Under the pieces are notes generated by a model. That model was given only the letters and a program-made list of their open reading frames with translations, was not told the origin of the DNA and did not search any database. A stretch of DNA of 48,043 nucleotides, from assembly GCA_019745555.1 (NCBI GenBank), contig JAIESX010000038.1, positions 1 through 48,043 on the forward strand, read 5' to 3'. This DNA is from Burkholderiaceae bacterium (GTDB taxonomy: Bacteria; Pseudomonadota; Gammaproteobacteria; Burkholderiales; Burkholderiaceae_C). Below are positions 7,063 through 15,304 of this stretch, in pieces. The first letter of the stretch is position 1, and each line of letters begins with the position of its first letter. Both the position numbers and the translations under genes were made by a program.

Positions 7063-8607
7063 ATGAACACCCCAGCCTTCCTTTTGCTCGCCTGTACCCT
7101 GGCCCCGGCGGCCTTCATGCTCACGGTCGCGCTGCGCGCCTGGCTGGCGCCGCAGGCCGTGGCCCCGCTCTGGCAGCAGTACCGCCGCCTGGCCGGCTTG
7201 GCCCTGCTGCCGGCGCTGGCCAGCCTGGTCGCGCAATGGAGCGGCGGCGCCCCCGCGCTGCCGGGCAGCCCCTGGCTGGCCGCCGGGCCGCTGAGCGCGG
7301 CCGTGGCCCTGCTGGTGCAGCTGCTGGGAACGGTGATTGGTGCCTTCTCGGCGCGCTACCTCGAGGGCGAGCCGGCACAGGCGCGCTACATCGCGGCTCT
7401 GGCCGGCGTGCTGGGCGCGGTGCACCTGCTGCTGCTGGCCGATCACTGGCTGCTGCTGATCGCTGCGTGGGCGGCCGTGGGCCTGGTGATGCAGACCCTG
7501 CTGTGCTTTTATCCCGAGCGTCCCTTCGCCCAGCTGGCCGCGCACAAGAAGCGCCTGGCCGACCTGCTGGCCTGGGCCCTGCTGGCCGTGGCTGCGGGCC
7601 TGGCCTGGTCCGAGGTGGGCAGCGGCTCGCTCTCCGACCTGGCGCGCCATCTGGACCAGGGCCAGGCCTCGGCGGCGCTGCAGTGGAGCGCGGTCTGCCT
7701 GGTGGTGGCGGTGATCCTGAGCACGGCGCTGCTGCCGGTGCACGGCTGGCTGATCCAGGTGATGGAAGCCCCCACCCCCGTGTCCGCGCTGATGCACGCG
7801 GGGGTGGTCAACCTCGGGGGCTATGTGCTGATCCGCTTCGCGCCACTGCTGGAGTCCGCGCCCGCGGCGCGCTGGCTGCTCGTGGCGTTCGGCCTGGGCA
7901 CGGCCCTGCTCGCGGGTCTGGTGATGCTCACGCGCATCAGCATCAAGGTGCGGCTGGCCTGGTCCACGGTGGCGCAGATGGGCTTCATGGTGCTGGAGTG
8001 CGGCCTGGGCCTGTACACGCTGGCCGCGCTGCACCTGATCGGCCATTCGCTCTACAAGGCGCATGCCTTCCTCTCGGCCTCGGGTGTGGTGGCACACACA
8101 AGGCTGCAGGACCTGCACGGCCGCCACACGCTGGCTCCCGCGAGCCTGTGGCTGGCGCCCCTGCTGGCGCTGGCACTCGTGGGCGCGGTGACGCTGACGC
8201 TGCCCGGGGCCAGCTGGCCCTGGTGGTGGAGCGTGGTGCTGGCCCTGGCCTGGGCGCCGCTGCTGTGGCTGCCGCGCGCGAGCGACCCGGTGCAGGCCCG
8301 TCTGCGCTGGAGCCGCCTGGGCGCGGGCCTGGGCATGGTGCTGGGTCTGGCCACGCTGGCTGCCGCGGTGCATCTGCTGCCCCTGGGCGTGCACGACCGG
8401 CCGCACGAGGCGGCGGGCGTGGTCGCCGCGGTGGGCATGGGCGTGATGTACCTCGCGCTGCTCACGCTGCAGTGGCGCGCGCCTTTGCTTGAGGGCTGGC
8501 GCCGCTGGAGCTACGCCGGCTTCTATGTGGACGAGTTCTACACCCGCGTGGCGCTGCGTGTCTGGCCCACGGCCTGGGCCCCGACCGCCAACACGTCCGC
8601 CCGCTGA
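7063..8607 (+). CDS. dabB: DabB: membrane subunit of the DAB inorganic carbon transporter (NuoL/Mrp-like)
   Basis: The 514-residue polytopic protein belongs to the proton-conducting NADH-quinone oxidoreductase/Mrp family, with the diagnostic segment HGWLIQVMEAPTPVSALMHAG near residues 227-247. NuoL-type proteins beside a DUF2309 gene are DabB, which couples cation flow across the inner membrane to the hydration of CO2 by DabA, giving unidirectional accumulation of bicarbonate. Only 31 bp separate it from dabA. The immediate divergence from a NhaR-like regulator fits DAB operons. No Calvin cycle genes are in the window, so whether it serves autotrophy or anaplerotic carboxylation is open. Confidence 0.9.
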   Translation: MNTPAFLLLACTLAPAAFMLTVALRAWLAPQAVAPLWQQYRRLAGLALLPALASLVAQWSGGAPALPGSPWLAAGPLSAAVALLVQLLGTVIGAFSARYLEGEPAQARYIAALAGVLGAVHLLLLADHWLLLIAAWAAVGLVMQTLLCFYPERPFAQLAAHKKRLADLLAWALLAVAAGLAWSEVGSGSLSDLARHLDQGQASAALQWSAVCLVVAVILSTALLPVHGWLIQVMEAPTPVSALMHAGVVNLGGYVLIRFAPLLESAPAARWLLVAFGLGTALLAGLVMLTRISIKVRLAWSTVAQMGFMVLECGLGLYTLAALHLIGHSLYKAHAFLSASGVVAHTRLQDLHGRHTLAPASLWLAPLLALALVGAVTLTLPGASWPWWWSVVLALAWAPLLWLPRASDPVQARLRWSRLGAGLGMVLGLATLAAAVHLLPLGVHDRPHEAAGVVAAVGMGVMYLALLTLQWRAPLLEGWRRWSYAGFYVDEFYTRVALRVWPTAWAPTANTSAR

Positions 8608-8638
8608 GGCCCCGCCGATGAACACCCTGGAGTCCGTG

Positions 8639-11203
8639 ATGAACATGAACGAACCGCCCCTTCTCGCCCCGCAGCCGACGGTGGCCCCGCTCGACGCGCA
8701 ACGGGCCCGCGCCATCGACGCCGCCTGCGCCCAGGCCTGCGAGGCCATTGCACCGGCCTGGCCGCTGGACCGTGCGATTGCCGTCAACCCGCACTGGGGC
8801 CGCATCGGCCGCCCGGTGCGCGAGGTGGCGGCGCGCATGGCGGTGCTGGGCGGCCTCCGTGTCTTTCCGGCGCGCGACTACCTGCAGCAGGCCTGGGACA
8901 GCGGCCGCGTGGGCGAGGCCGATCTGGCGGCGGCGCTGCATGCCTTGCCCGCGGCCCAGGCCGCTGGTCTGCAGGTGGCAGACTGCGTGGCGGCCCTGCG
9001 CGCGCCCCTGCCCGCGCACCAGCTGCCGCTGCTGATCGACGTGCTCGACGACGACCCGGACCGTGACACCCGACTGTCCTGGCGCCAGGCCATCACGCAC
9101 CAGGTCAGCCAGACCTGCGCGGCCTACTTCGACGAGCACCAGGCCGACTGGCAGCCCGAACAGGCGCAGGGGCTCTACGCGTTCTGGCGCGACACGCTCA
9201 CGCACGACCACGGCATCGGCCTGCTCATGGGCCTGCCCCACCTGGGCCGCGCGCTGCACGCGTTGCCAGCCACGCGGGAAGACGCCGAGCGCTGGGTGCT
9301 GCAGCGCCTGGGCCTGCCCGAGGCGGTATGGGCGGACTATCTGGAGTCGGTGCTGCTGACGGTCAATGGCTGGGCCTCGTGGTGTGCCTACCTCGGCTGG
9401 CAGGCCCGGCTCGAAGGTCGCAGCGACACCCATCTGCGCGAGCTGCTGGCGATCCGCCTGGCCTGGGGTGCCATCCTGCTCGAGTGCAAGGACGACGACA
9501 GCGCGCACCGCGCCTACGCCAATCTGCAGGACGAATGGCGCCATGCCGACGAGCACCTGCAGCGCGCGGCCCAGGACCTGCTGGTGGACGAGGTCTGGCA
9601 GCAGGCGCTGGAGCTCGGCTACCAGCGCCTGCTGGCGCGCAAGCTGCAGGCCGTGGGCGGCGTGCAGCCGGCGCTCGGCGCCGAAGGCATCGAGGTGCAG
9701 GCCGCCTTCTGCATCGACGTGCGCAGCGAGCCGCTGCGCCGCGCGCTGGAGGCGGCCTGGCCCGCCATCCAGACCGTGGGCTTTGCCGGTTTCTTCGGCC
9801 TGCCGGTGGCCTACACCCCGCTGGCCACGGCGGCGCGCCGGCCGCAGCTGCCGGGCCTGCTGGCGCCGGCTATCGAGGTACAGGACGTCGTGCGCCCCGC
9901 GGCACCGGCGAAGCGCGACGAGACGGTCAATGCGGCGCTGGCGCGCCGGCAGCGCTTTGCATGGGCCGAGCAATGGGCGGCCAGCAGCCGCTGGCCGAGT
10001 GCGGCCTACTCCTTCGTCGAGGCCGCGGGCCTGGGCTACCTGGGCAAGCTCGGCGAGTGGCTGCGGCCCTCGACGCGAGAGCGCGAGCGCAGCGACCAGA
10101 GCGGCCTGCCCGCGCGCTACCGCCCGGTCTGCCGGCCCATGCTCATGGGCCTGGACCTCGACGCCAAGGTGACGCTGGCGCAGCGTGTGCTGCACGCCAT
10201 GGGTCTGGACCACGGGCTGGCGCCGCTGGTGCTGCTGGTGGGGCACGGCAGCCAGAGCGCCAACAACGCGCACGCCGCGGCGCTGGACTGCGGCGCCTGT
10301 TGCGGCCAGACCGGGGAGGTCAATGCGCGCGCGCTGGCCCAGCTGCTCAACGACCCGGCGGTGCGCGCCGGCCTGAGCGCGCAGGGCCTGGTGATCCCGT
10401 CGGCGACGGTGTTCGTCGCGGCGCTGCACAACACCACCACTGACGAGATCGAAGGCCACGACCTGGACCTGCTGCCGACGCAGGCGCGCGAGCGCTGGCA
10501 GCGTCTGCAGCCGGTCTTCGCCCAGGCCTGCGACCAGGTGCGGCGCGAGCGCGCGCCGCTGCTCGGGCTTGACCCGGGCGCGCCGCACGAGGCGCTGCGC
10601 GAGCAGCTGCGCCGCCGCGCCAACGACGGCGCCCAGACCCGGCCCGAGTGGGGGCTGGCGGGCAACGCGGCCTTCATCATCGCACCGCGCTGGCGCACGC
10701 TGGGCGCGGTGCTGGAGGGCCGCAGCTTCCTGCACGACTACGAGGCGACGCGCGACGCCGACGGCAGCGTGCTGGAGCTGCTGATGACCGCGCCCATGCT
10801 GGTCACGCACTGGATCAACTGGCAGTACCACGCCTCGACCTGCGAGCCCGCGCGCCTGGGCAGCGGCAACAAGGTGCTGCACAACGTGGTGGGCGGCACG
10901 CTGGGCGTGTTCGAGGGCAATGGTGGCGACCTGCGCATCGGCCTGTCGGAGCAGTCGCTGCACGACGGCCAGCGCTGGGTGCACGAGCCGCTGCGCCTGA
11001 CCGTGGTGATCGACGCGCCGGCGCCGGCCATCGAGCGCGTGATCGGCCAGCATGCAGTGGTGCGCCAGTTGCTGGACAATGGATGGCTGCACCTGTGGCG
11101 CTACGACGGTGATCAGCTCCTGCGCTACGCCTCAGGGCGTTGGCAGGAACTGGACACGGAGACCGGATGTCGCGCTACCGAGGGCAGACCATCGCCCTGT
11201 TGA
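8639..11203 (+). CDS. dabA: DabA: zinc-containing carbonic-anhydrase-like subunit of the DAB inorganic carbon transporter (DUF2309)
   Basis: The 854-residue protein carries the DabA metal site: CIDVRSE (Cys358, Asp360), GHGSQS (His536) and DCGACCG (Cys551). The His-Cys spacing of 15 residues matches that of Halothiobacillus DabA as I remember it. DabA is a cytoplasmic, membrane-associated beta-carbonic-anhydrase-like subunit that hydrates CO2 when coupled to DabB. I chose the ATG at 8639 because GGAG sits 6 bp upstream; an in-frame ATG at 8618 would add seven residues. The 3' end overlaps the DUF6671 gene by 37 bp. A very long open frame on the opposite strand is a codon-bias shadow. Confidence 0.93.
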   Translation: MNMNEPPLLAPQPTVAPLDAQRARAIDAACAQACEAIAPAWPLDRAIAVNPHWGRIGRPVREVAARMAVLGGLRVFPARDYLQQAWDSGRVGEADLAAALHALPAAQAAGLQVADCVAALRAPLPAHQLPLLIDVLDDDPDRDTRLSWRQAITHQVSQTCAAYFDEHQADWQPEQAQGLYAFWRDTLTHDHGIGLLMGLPHLGRALHALPATREDAERWVLQRLGLPEAVWADYLESVLLTVNGWASWCAYLGWQARLEGRSDTHLRELLAIRLAWGAILLECKDDDSAHRAYANLQDEWRHADEHLQRAAQDLLVDEVWQQALELGYQRLLARKLQAVGGVQPALGAEGIEVQAAFCIDVRSEPLRRALEAAWPAIQTVGFAGFFGLPVAYTPLATAARRPQLPGLLAPAIEVQDVVRPAAPAKRDETVNAALARRQRFAWAEQWAASSRWPSAAYSFVEAAGLGYLGKLGEWLRPSTRERERSDQSGLPARYRPVCRPMLMGLDLDAKVTLAQRVLHAMGLDHGLAPLVLLVGHGSQSANNAHAAALDCGACCGQTGEVNARALAQLLNDPAVRAGLSAQGLVIPSATVFVAALHNTTTDEIEGHDLDLLPTQARERWQRLQPVFAQACDQVRRERAPLLGLDPGAPHEALREQLRRRANDGAQTRPEWGLAGNAAFIIAPRWRTLGAVLEGRSFLHDYEATRDADGSVLELLMTAPMLVTHWINWQYHASTCEPARLGSGNKVLHNVVGGTLGVFEGNGGDLRIGLSEQSLHDGQRWVHEPLRLTVVIDAPAPAIERVIGQHAVVRQLLDNGWLHLWRYDGDQLLRYASGRWQELDTETGCRATEGRPSPC

Positions 11204-12009
11204 CACAACATGGCAAGGAGCGGGTGATCGCGCCCGCGCTCGAACCCGCGCTGGGCTGTCACATACAGCTCGTGACGGGCTATGACACCGACCAGCTCGG
11301 CACCTTCACCCGCGACAAGCCGCGCCCGGGCAGCCAGCTGGAGGCGGCGCGGCGCAAGGTCCGCATCGGCATGGCGCTCTCGGGCCTGCCGGTCGGGCTC
11401 GCCAGCGAGGGCAGCTTTGCGGCCGATCCCTGGACCGGGATGTTCGCCTGGAACGTGGAGATGGTGGTGCTGCTCGACGACCGGCTGGGTATCGAGGTGG
11501 TGGGCGTGGCCCAGGGGGCGGCGCGCAGCGCCCAGCTGCAGACGGCGGACTGGGTGGCGCTGGAGCAGTACGCGCAGCAGCAGGGCTTTCCCGAGCACCA
11601 GCTGGTGCTGCGCCCCGCGGGCCCGGACGATCTGCGCCTGGACAAGGGCCTGGCCGACTGGGCCGCGCTGCGCGCGAGCTTCGAGCGCTGCCGCGCCGAG
11701 GCGGCCAACGGAGAGGTCTACGCCGAGAACGATCTGCGCGCCCACGCCAACCCCACGCGCATGCAGCGCATCGGCGACGCCACGCGCGATCTGCTGCAGC
11801 GCCTGCAGACCGAGTGCCCCGCCTGCCATGCCCCGGGCTACGGCTTGGTCGGACGCGAGCCCGGACTGCCCTGCCGCGACTGCGGCAGCCCCACGCAGAC
11901 CTACCGCGCCGAGGTGCTGCAGTGCCCGGCCTGCCAGCACCGCGAGGTCCGGCCGCGCGGCGACCGTCAGGCCGCCGAGCCGGCGCAATGTGCGCACTGC
12001 AATCCCTGA
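11167..12009 (+). CDS. DUF6671-family protein with two C-terminal zinc ribbons, coupled to dabBA
   Basis: The 280-residue protein begins MSRYRGQTIALLTQHGKERV, a pattern I associate with DUF6671. The C-terminal 65 residues contain four CxxC pairs (Cys217/220, 236/239, 253/256, 275/278), enough for two zinc ribbons. The start lies inside dabA, with a 37-bp overlap, so it is translated from the dabBA transcript. No enzyme motif is recognised and no biochemical function for the family is known to me. The coupling suggests a part in inorganic carbon uptake or its regulation. Another reading is that the family is a passenger whose start merely overlaps dabA. Confidence 0.75.
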   Translation: MSRYRGQTIALLTQHGKERVIAPALEPALGCHIQLVTGYDTDQLGTFTRDKPRPGSQLEAARRKVRIGMALSGLPVGLASEGSFAADPWTGMFAWNVEMVVLLDDRLGIEVVGVAQGAARSAQLQTADWVALEQYAQQQGFPEHQLVLRPAGPDDLRLDKGLADWAALRASFERCRAEAANGEVYAENDLRAHANPTRMQRIGDATRDLLQRLQTECPACHAPGYGLVGREPGLPCRDCGSPTQTYRAEVLQCPACQHREVRPRGDRQAAEPAQCAHCNP

Positions 12010-12072
12010 GAGGCTGGTGATGGCCGCGCGTTAGACTGGTGGCCTGCTTTCCATCTGTCCGGCCCGACCTGC

Positions 12073-13056
12073 ATGTCCGACGCGTCCTCCATCCCGCAGC
12101 CCCGGCCCGGCAGGCCCGTACCTCCGTCCCTCGGCCGCCCCCGCCACCGGCTCGCGGTCGTGCTGACCAGCGGAGTGCTGATCGCCGGCCTATGGTGGCT
12201 TGCGCTGCATCGCATCACCGTCGAGCGTCAGCAGGCCCTGGCTGCGGCGCTGCAGTCCAGTGCCCAGCTGGCGGCGGCCTACGAACAGCAGGTCTACCGC
12301 ACGCTCAAGGCGGCCGAGCAGGTGGCGGCCTTCGTGCGCGAGCAGTACCTGCGCCAGGGTGCGGGCCTACCGCTCGCGGCCTGGGTGCAGCAGGGCGTGG
12401 TCCGCGAGTCCATGTTCAGGATCATCAGCGTGGTGGACGAACGCGGCGAGATCGTCAGCAGCAGCCAGGTGACGGGACGTGTCAACTATGCCGACCGCGA
12501 CTTCTTCCGCCTGCAGCGTGAGGGCCGGGAGGATGCGCTGTTCGTGAGTCCGCCCGTGCTGGGCCGCGTCACGGGCAGCTGGCAGATTCCCATGTCCCTG
12601 CGCATCACGCGCGCCGACGGCAGCTTCGGCGGTGTGGTGGTCATGTCCGTGGACCCCGGCAACTTCACGGCCTTCTACGGCGAGGCCGACCTCGGGGCCC
12701 AGGGCCTGCTGGAACTGACGGGGCTGGACGGTGTGGTGCGCGGGCGCAAGATCGGGCAGGAGAACCGCTTCGGCATGGACGCGCGTCGTCTGCCCTGGTT
12801 CCAGCGTCAGGCCGCGCAGGCGCAAGGCGCTTTTGTCGATGAGGGGCTGGAGGTGGACGGTGTGCCCCGTCTGCTGGGCTATCGCCGCATGGAGAGCTAC
12901 CCGCTGCTGGTGGCCGTGGGCACGGCCGTGGACGAGGCGCTGGCGGTGGTACAGCCGCGTCATACCCGCTATCGGCTGTGGGCGGCGGGCATCAGCACGC
13001 TGCTGCTGGTGATCGCAGCTCTGGTGTTGCGGGGACGCGGGACAAGACCGGCGTAG
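12073..13056 (+). CDS. Orphan dCache-type (PDC) membrane sensor without an output domain
   Basis: The 327-residue protein has a membrane helix at about residues 29-46 (LAVVLTSGVLIAGLWWLAL), a periplasmic double-Cache region containing the typical RVNYADRDFFRLQREG and GSWQIPMSLRI segments (about 47-295), and a second helix at about 300-320. It then ends GRGTRPA. Such domains normally precede a GGDEF, histidine kinase or chemoreceptor domain in the cytoplasm; none follows here, and the 135 bp to uspA do not encode one. It could be a naturally short partner protein or a gene truncated long ago. No good ribosome-binding site is seen; TTAGACT at 12030 may be its -10. Confidence 0.8.
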   Translation: MSDASSIPQPRPGRPVPPSLGRPRHRLAVVLTSGVLIAGLWWLALHRITVERQQALAAALQSSAQLAAAYEQQVYRTLKAAEQVAAFVREQYLRQGAGLPLAAWVQQGVVRESMFRIISVVDERGEIVSSSQVTGRVNYADRDFFRLQREGREDALFVSPPVLGRVTGSWQIPMSLRITRADGSFGGVVVMSVDPGNFTAFYGEADLGAQGLLELTGLDGVVRGRKIGQENRFGMDARRLPWFQRQAAQAQGAFVDEGLEVDGVPRLLGYRRMESYPLLVAVGTAVDEALAVVQPRHTRYRLWAAGISTLLLVIAALVLRGRGTRPA

Positions 13057-13086
13057 GCCCCGGGCGCTGCCCCCGGGCACGGGGCC
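13056..13086 (+). terminator. GC-rich hairpin after the dCache gene, possible factor-dependent stop
   Basis: GGCCCCG (13056-13062) pairs with CGGGGCC (13080-13086), and the interior CCGGGC/CCCCGG can extend the stem. No T-run follows, so it is not a classic intrinsic terminator. It directly follows the stop codon of the dCache gene. Confidence 0.3.
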
Positions 13087-13191
13087 TGCGGCGCGACACC
13101 CAGGCCGCTGCGGGACATCGCGGGTTGGCAGGGGCGGTGTATCGCCCTAAGATGGCCGCGACATTGCCATCCACAAGCTAGGAGTCCTGCC

Positions 13192-13629
13192 ATGTACAAG
13201 AATATTCTGTTGGGTTACGACGGGTCGTCCTCGGGGCAGAAGGCCCTGCTGGACAGCCGCGAGGTGGCGCAGTGGAGCCAGGCCCGGCTGACGCTGGTCG
13301 CCGTGATGCCGCCGCCGATCGCAGCCATCGGGCCCGAGGGCGGGGTCTACGACGCCCGGCTTGAAGAGGTCGAGAAGCAGCGTTACCAGGAAGTGCTGGA
13401 CGAAGGCGTGCGCAAGTTGCGCGAGAGCGGCCTGCAGGTCCAGGGCGAGGTGGTGGTGGGCGATCCGGTGCAGGAGCTCGCGCGCACGGGCGAGCGCATT
13501 GGCGCCGATCTCATCGTGGTGGGGCACAAGCACCTGGAGGGCTGGGCGGCGCGCTGGTGGCGCGGCTCGGTCTCCAAGGCCCTGATCGAGATCGCGTCCT
13601 GCAGCGTGCTGGTGGTGATCACGCGCTGA
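13192..13629 (+). CDS. Universal stress protein, UspA family
   Basis: The 145-residue single-domain Usp begins MYKNILLGYDGSSSGQKALL, with the usual Asp of the nucleotide-binding fold. The C-terminal ATP-binding motif of the family (G-2x-G-9x-G-S/T) is altered to GHKHLEGWAARWWRGS: the second glycine is His and the spacing is one residue longer, so ATP binding is doubtful. Family members accumulate under starvation and other stress. It stands alone, with a possible -10 (TAAGAT) about 40 bp before the start and a good AGGAG site. Confidence 0.9.
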   Translation: MYKNILLGYDGSSSGQKALLDSREVAQWSQARLTLVAVMPPPIAAIGPEGGVYDARLEEVEKQRYQEVLDEGVRKLRESGLQVQGEVVVGDPVQELARTGERIGADLIVVGHKHLEGWAARWWRGSVSKALIEIASCSVLVVITR

Positions 13630-13692
13630 GCAGGTCCGCGCCGATAGCCCCACGGCCCGCGGGCTGCGCGCCGCGCCGTTAGGCTTTGGCGC

Positions 13693-13986
13693 ATGGCCGA
13701 GATCCATATCCACCGTCCACACACCCTGGGTCCCGAGGCCGCCCGGCAACTGGCCCGCGACTGGCAGACCCAGGCCGAGCAGGACTGGGGGCTGCAGTGC
13801 ATGGCGCAGACGCTGGAAGACCGGCAGCAGATCGATTTCGAGCGACCGGGTCTGCAGGGCCAGCTGCAGGTCAGTGGTGAGGCCTTCGAGTTGCGGCTCA
13901 CGCTGGGCTTTCTGCTCAGCGCCTACCGCGCGCGCATCGAGGCCGAGCTGCAGCATCGCCTCGAAGACCGGCTCGGGCCCGCCTGA
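13693..13986 (+). CDS. Polyhydroxyalkanoic acid system family protein (PHA granule-region)
   Basis: The 97-residue protein begins MAEIHIHRPHTLGPEAARQL and has the pattern of the PHA_gran_rgn family (PF09650): a short N-terminal strand, a helix with the ARDW segment, then beta strands and a C-terminal helical end. Such proteins are found near PHA synthesis genes in many proteobacteria, but their biochemical role is not established. phaR lies about 27 kb away in this window, so the cell probably makes PHA. It is convergent with the TetR gene, 6 bp apart. Confidence 0.8.
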   Translation: MAEIHIHRPHTLGPEAARQLARDWQTQAEQDWGLQCMAQTLEDRQQIDFERPGLQGQLQVSGEAFELRLTLGFLLSAYRARIEAELQHRLEDRLGPA

Positions 13987-13992
13987 GCGGGT

Positions 13993-14628
13993 TCAGCGCG
14001 CCGCCAGGCCCTGGAAGCAGGTGCGCAGCAGCAGCTCGATGATCTGCTCGTCGCTGTACTCGCCCGTGCTGTGCAGGAAGCCCGGGACCGGATCGCAGGC
14101 GCGTGCGTAGAGCGTGTACAGCACGACGATGGGCGGCAGGGTGGCGTCCAGTTGGCCCGCAGCCTGCGCGGCCTCGATCCAGGCCCCCAGGGTTTCACTC
14201 ACGGCCATGAGCCGGTCCATGTAGCCGCGATGCGCCATCAGCGTGGCGCGCAGACTGGAGTTGGCGCTGGGCAGCGAGGGCATCTGGCCCTGCAGCTGCA
14301 CCTGCAGCATCCAGCGCACGGCGCCTTGCAGGCGCTGCAGCGGGGGCAGCGTGGCATCGAGCGTGTCGAGGAAGGCCTGAGCCCGCTCCAGCGTGCGCAC
14401 CATGGCCTCGGCGGCCAGGTCTTCCTTGCTGGGAAAGTGTCGGTAGAGGCTGGCCTTGGCAATGCCCACTTCTGCGGCCACCTCGTCCACGGTCATGGCA
14501 TCAAACCCTTTTTCTGCCAGCAGGCGGTTGACAGCCTGCACGATGGCGTCTTCTCGCGCCAGATGCATCTGCTCGCGAAAGCTGCGCCGCGCGGGCGCGG
14601 TTGGGGATTTGAGGCCAGAAGAGTTCAT
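13993..14628 (-). CDS. TetR-family transcriptional regulator
   Basis: The 211-residue protein has a TetR HTH (AVNRLLAEKGFDAMTVDEVA, then GIAKASLYRHFPSKEDLAAE) at about residues 27-73 and a C-terminal helical ligand-binding domain. The ATG at 14628 is preferred over an in-frame TTG at 14655. It is divergent from the fasciclin gene across an AT-rich 170-bp gap with a good promoter for this gene on the minus strand. It may regulate the fasciclin gene as well as itself; the ligand is unknown. Confidence 0.88.
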   Translation of the reverse strand: MNSSGLKSPTAPARRSFREQMHLAREDAIVQAVNRLLAEKGFDAMTVDEVAAEVGIAKASLYRHFPSKEDLAAEAMVRTLERAQAFLDTLDATLPPLQRLQGAVRWMLQVQLQGQMPSLPSANSSLRATLMAHRGYMDRLMAVSETLGAWIEAAQAAGQLDATLPPIVVLYTLYARACDPVPGFLHSTGEYSDEQIIELLLRTCFQGLAAR

Positions 14629-14689
14629 ATCGATGATTTTTGGGCGCGCCGACAACAGACTGGACTATATCCACACTGATTGGTTAGTT

Positions 14690-14719
14690 ATTATACTGAT
14701 AAGTATCAAAAAATACCAA
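14690..14719 (-). promoter_or_regulatory. Sigma-70-type promoter of the TetR gene
   Basis: Read on the minus strand, TTGGTA (14719-14714) and a perfect TATAAT (14695-14690) are spaced by 18 bp, with transcription starting about 50 bp before the TetR ATG. On the plus strand TTGGTT (14680) and TATCAA (14704), also 18 bp apart, could serve the fasciclin gene, so the two promoters would overlap. Confidence 0.6.
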
Positions 14720-14798
14720 ACGGTTAATATTCGCTCGCGCCGCCGTCATGGCGCTGCCCCGCAAAGGGTTCCCCCAACACTCAACACTGGAGTCCGTG

Positions 14799-15251
14799 AT
14801 GAAAAAAGTCCTGATCGCTTCCCTGCTGGGCCTGGGCGCGCTGAGCGCCCAAGCAGCCGACATCGTCGACACCGCCGTGTCGGCCGGTTCCTTCAAGACC
14901 CTGGTGACCGCCGTGCAGGCTGCCGGCCTGGTGGACACACTCAAGGGCCCGGGTCCGTTCACGGTGTTCGCTCCCACCGATGAAGCCTTCGCCAAGATCC
15001 CCAAGGCCCAGCTCGAGGCCCTGCTCAAGGACAAGGCCGCGCTGACCAAGGTGCTGACCTATCACGTGGTGCCGGGCAAGGTGATGGCTGCCGACGTCAA
15101 GGCCGGTAAGGTCAAGACCGTGCAGGGCTCTGAGCTGACCGTCAGCACCATGGGCGGCGTCAAGGTCGACAACGCCAATGTGGTGAAGACCGACATCGTG
15201 ACCGACAACGGCGTGATCCACGTGATCGATACCGTGGTGCTGCCGAAGTAA
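14799..15251 (+). CDS. Secreted fasciclin-domain (FAS1) protein
   Basis: The ATG at 14799, with GGAG upstream, gives 150 residues: a signal peptide ([20 protein letters not shown], likely cut after the second-to-last or last Ala) and one complete FAS1 domain with the conserved [11 protein letters not shown] and LTYHVVPGK segments and the closing [12 protein letters not shown]. Single-domain bacterial FAS1 proteins are periplasmic or extracellular and are linked to adhesion or matrix; here the role is open. It is divergent from the TetR gene and ends at a strong intrinsic terminator, so it is a single-gene unit. Confidence 0.92.
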   Translation: MKKVLIASLLGLGALSAQAADIVDTAVSAGSFKTLVTAVQAAGLVDTLKGPGPFTVFAPTDEAFAKIPKAQLEALLKDKAALTKVLTYHVVPGKVMAADVKAGKVKTVQGSELTVSTMGGVKVDNANVVKTDIVTDNGVIHVIDTVVLPK

Positions 15252-15275
15252 TCCCCTCCGTGGGTGCTCCACTTG

Positions 15276-15301
15276 GCCCCTCCTGCGAGGGGCTTTTTTT
15301 T
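15276..15301 (+). terminator. Rho-independent terminator of the fasciclin gene
   Basis: GCCCCTC (15276-15282) and GAGGGGC (15287-15293) form a perfect 7-bp stem with a CTGC loop, followed by eight T residues. Confidence 0.92.
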
Positions 15302-15304
15302 GCC

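Noticed and set aside
8618..8638. Alternative dabA start seven codons upstream
   Set aside because: Possible, but the ATG at 8639 has a GGAG at the right spacing. The same 17-nt string CTGGAGTCCGTGATGAA also precedes the fasciclin start, which I take as a shared translation-start context, not a repeat element.
8462..11092. Open frame of 876 codons on the minus strand opposite dabA
   Set aside because: Its composition (Arg/His/Gln/Val-rich without motifs) is that of a shadow of a GC-rich gene; dabA on the plus strand has all conserved residues.
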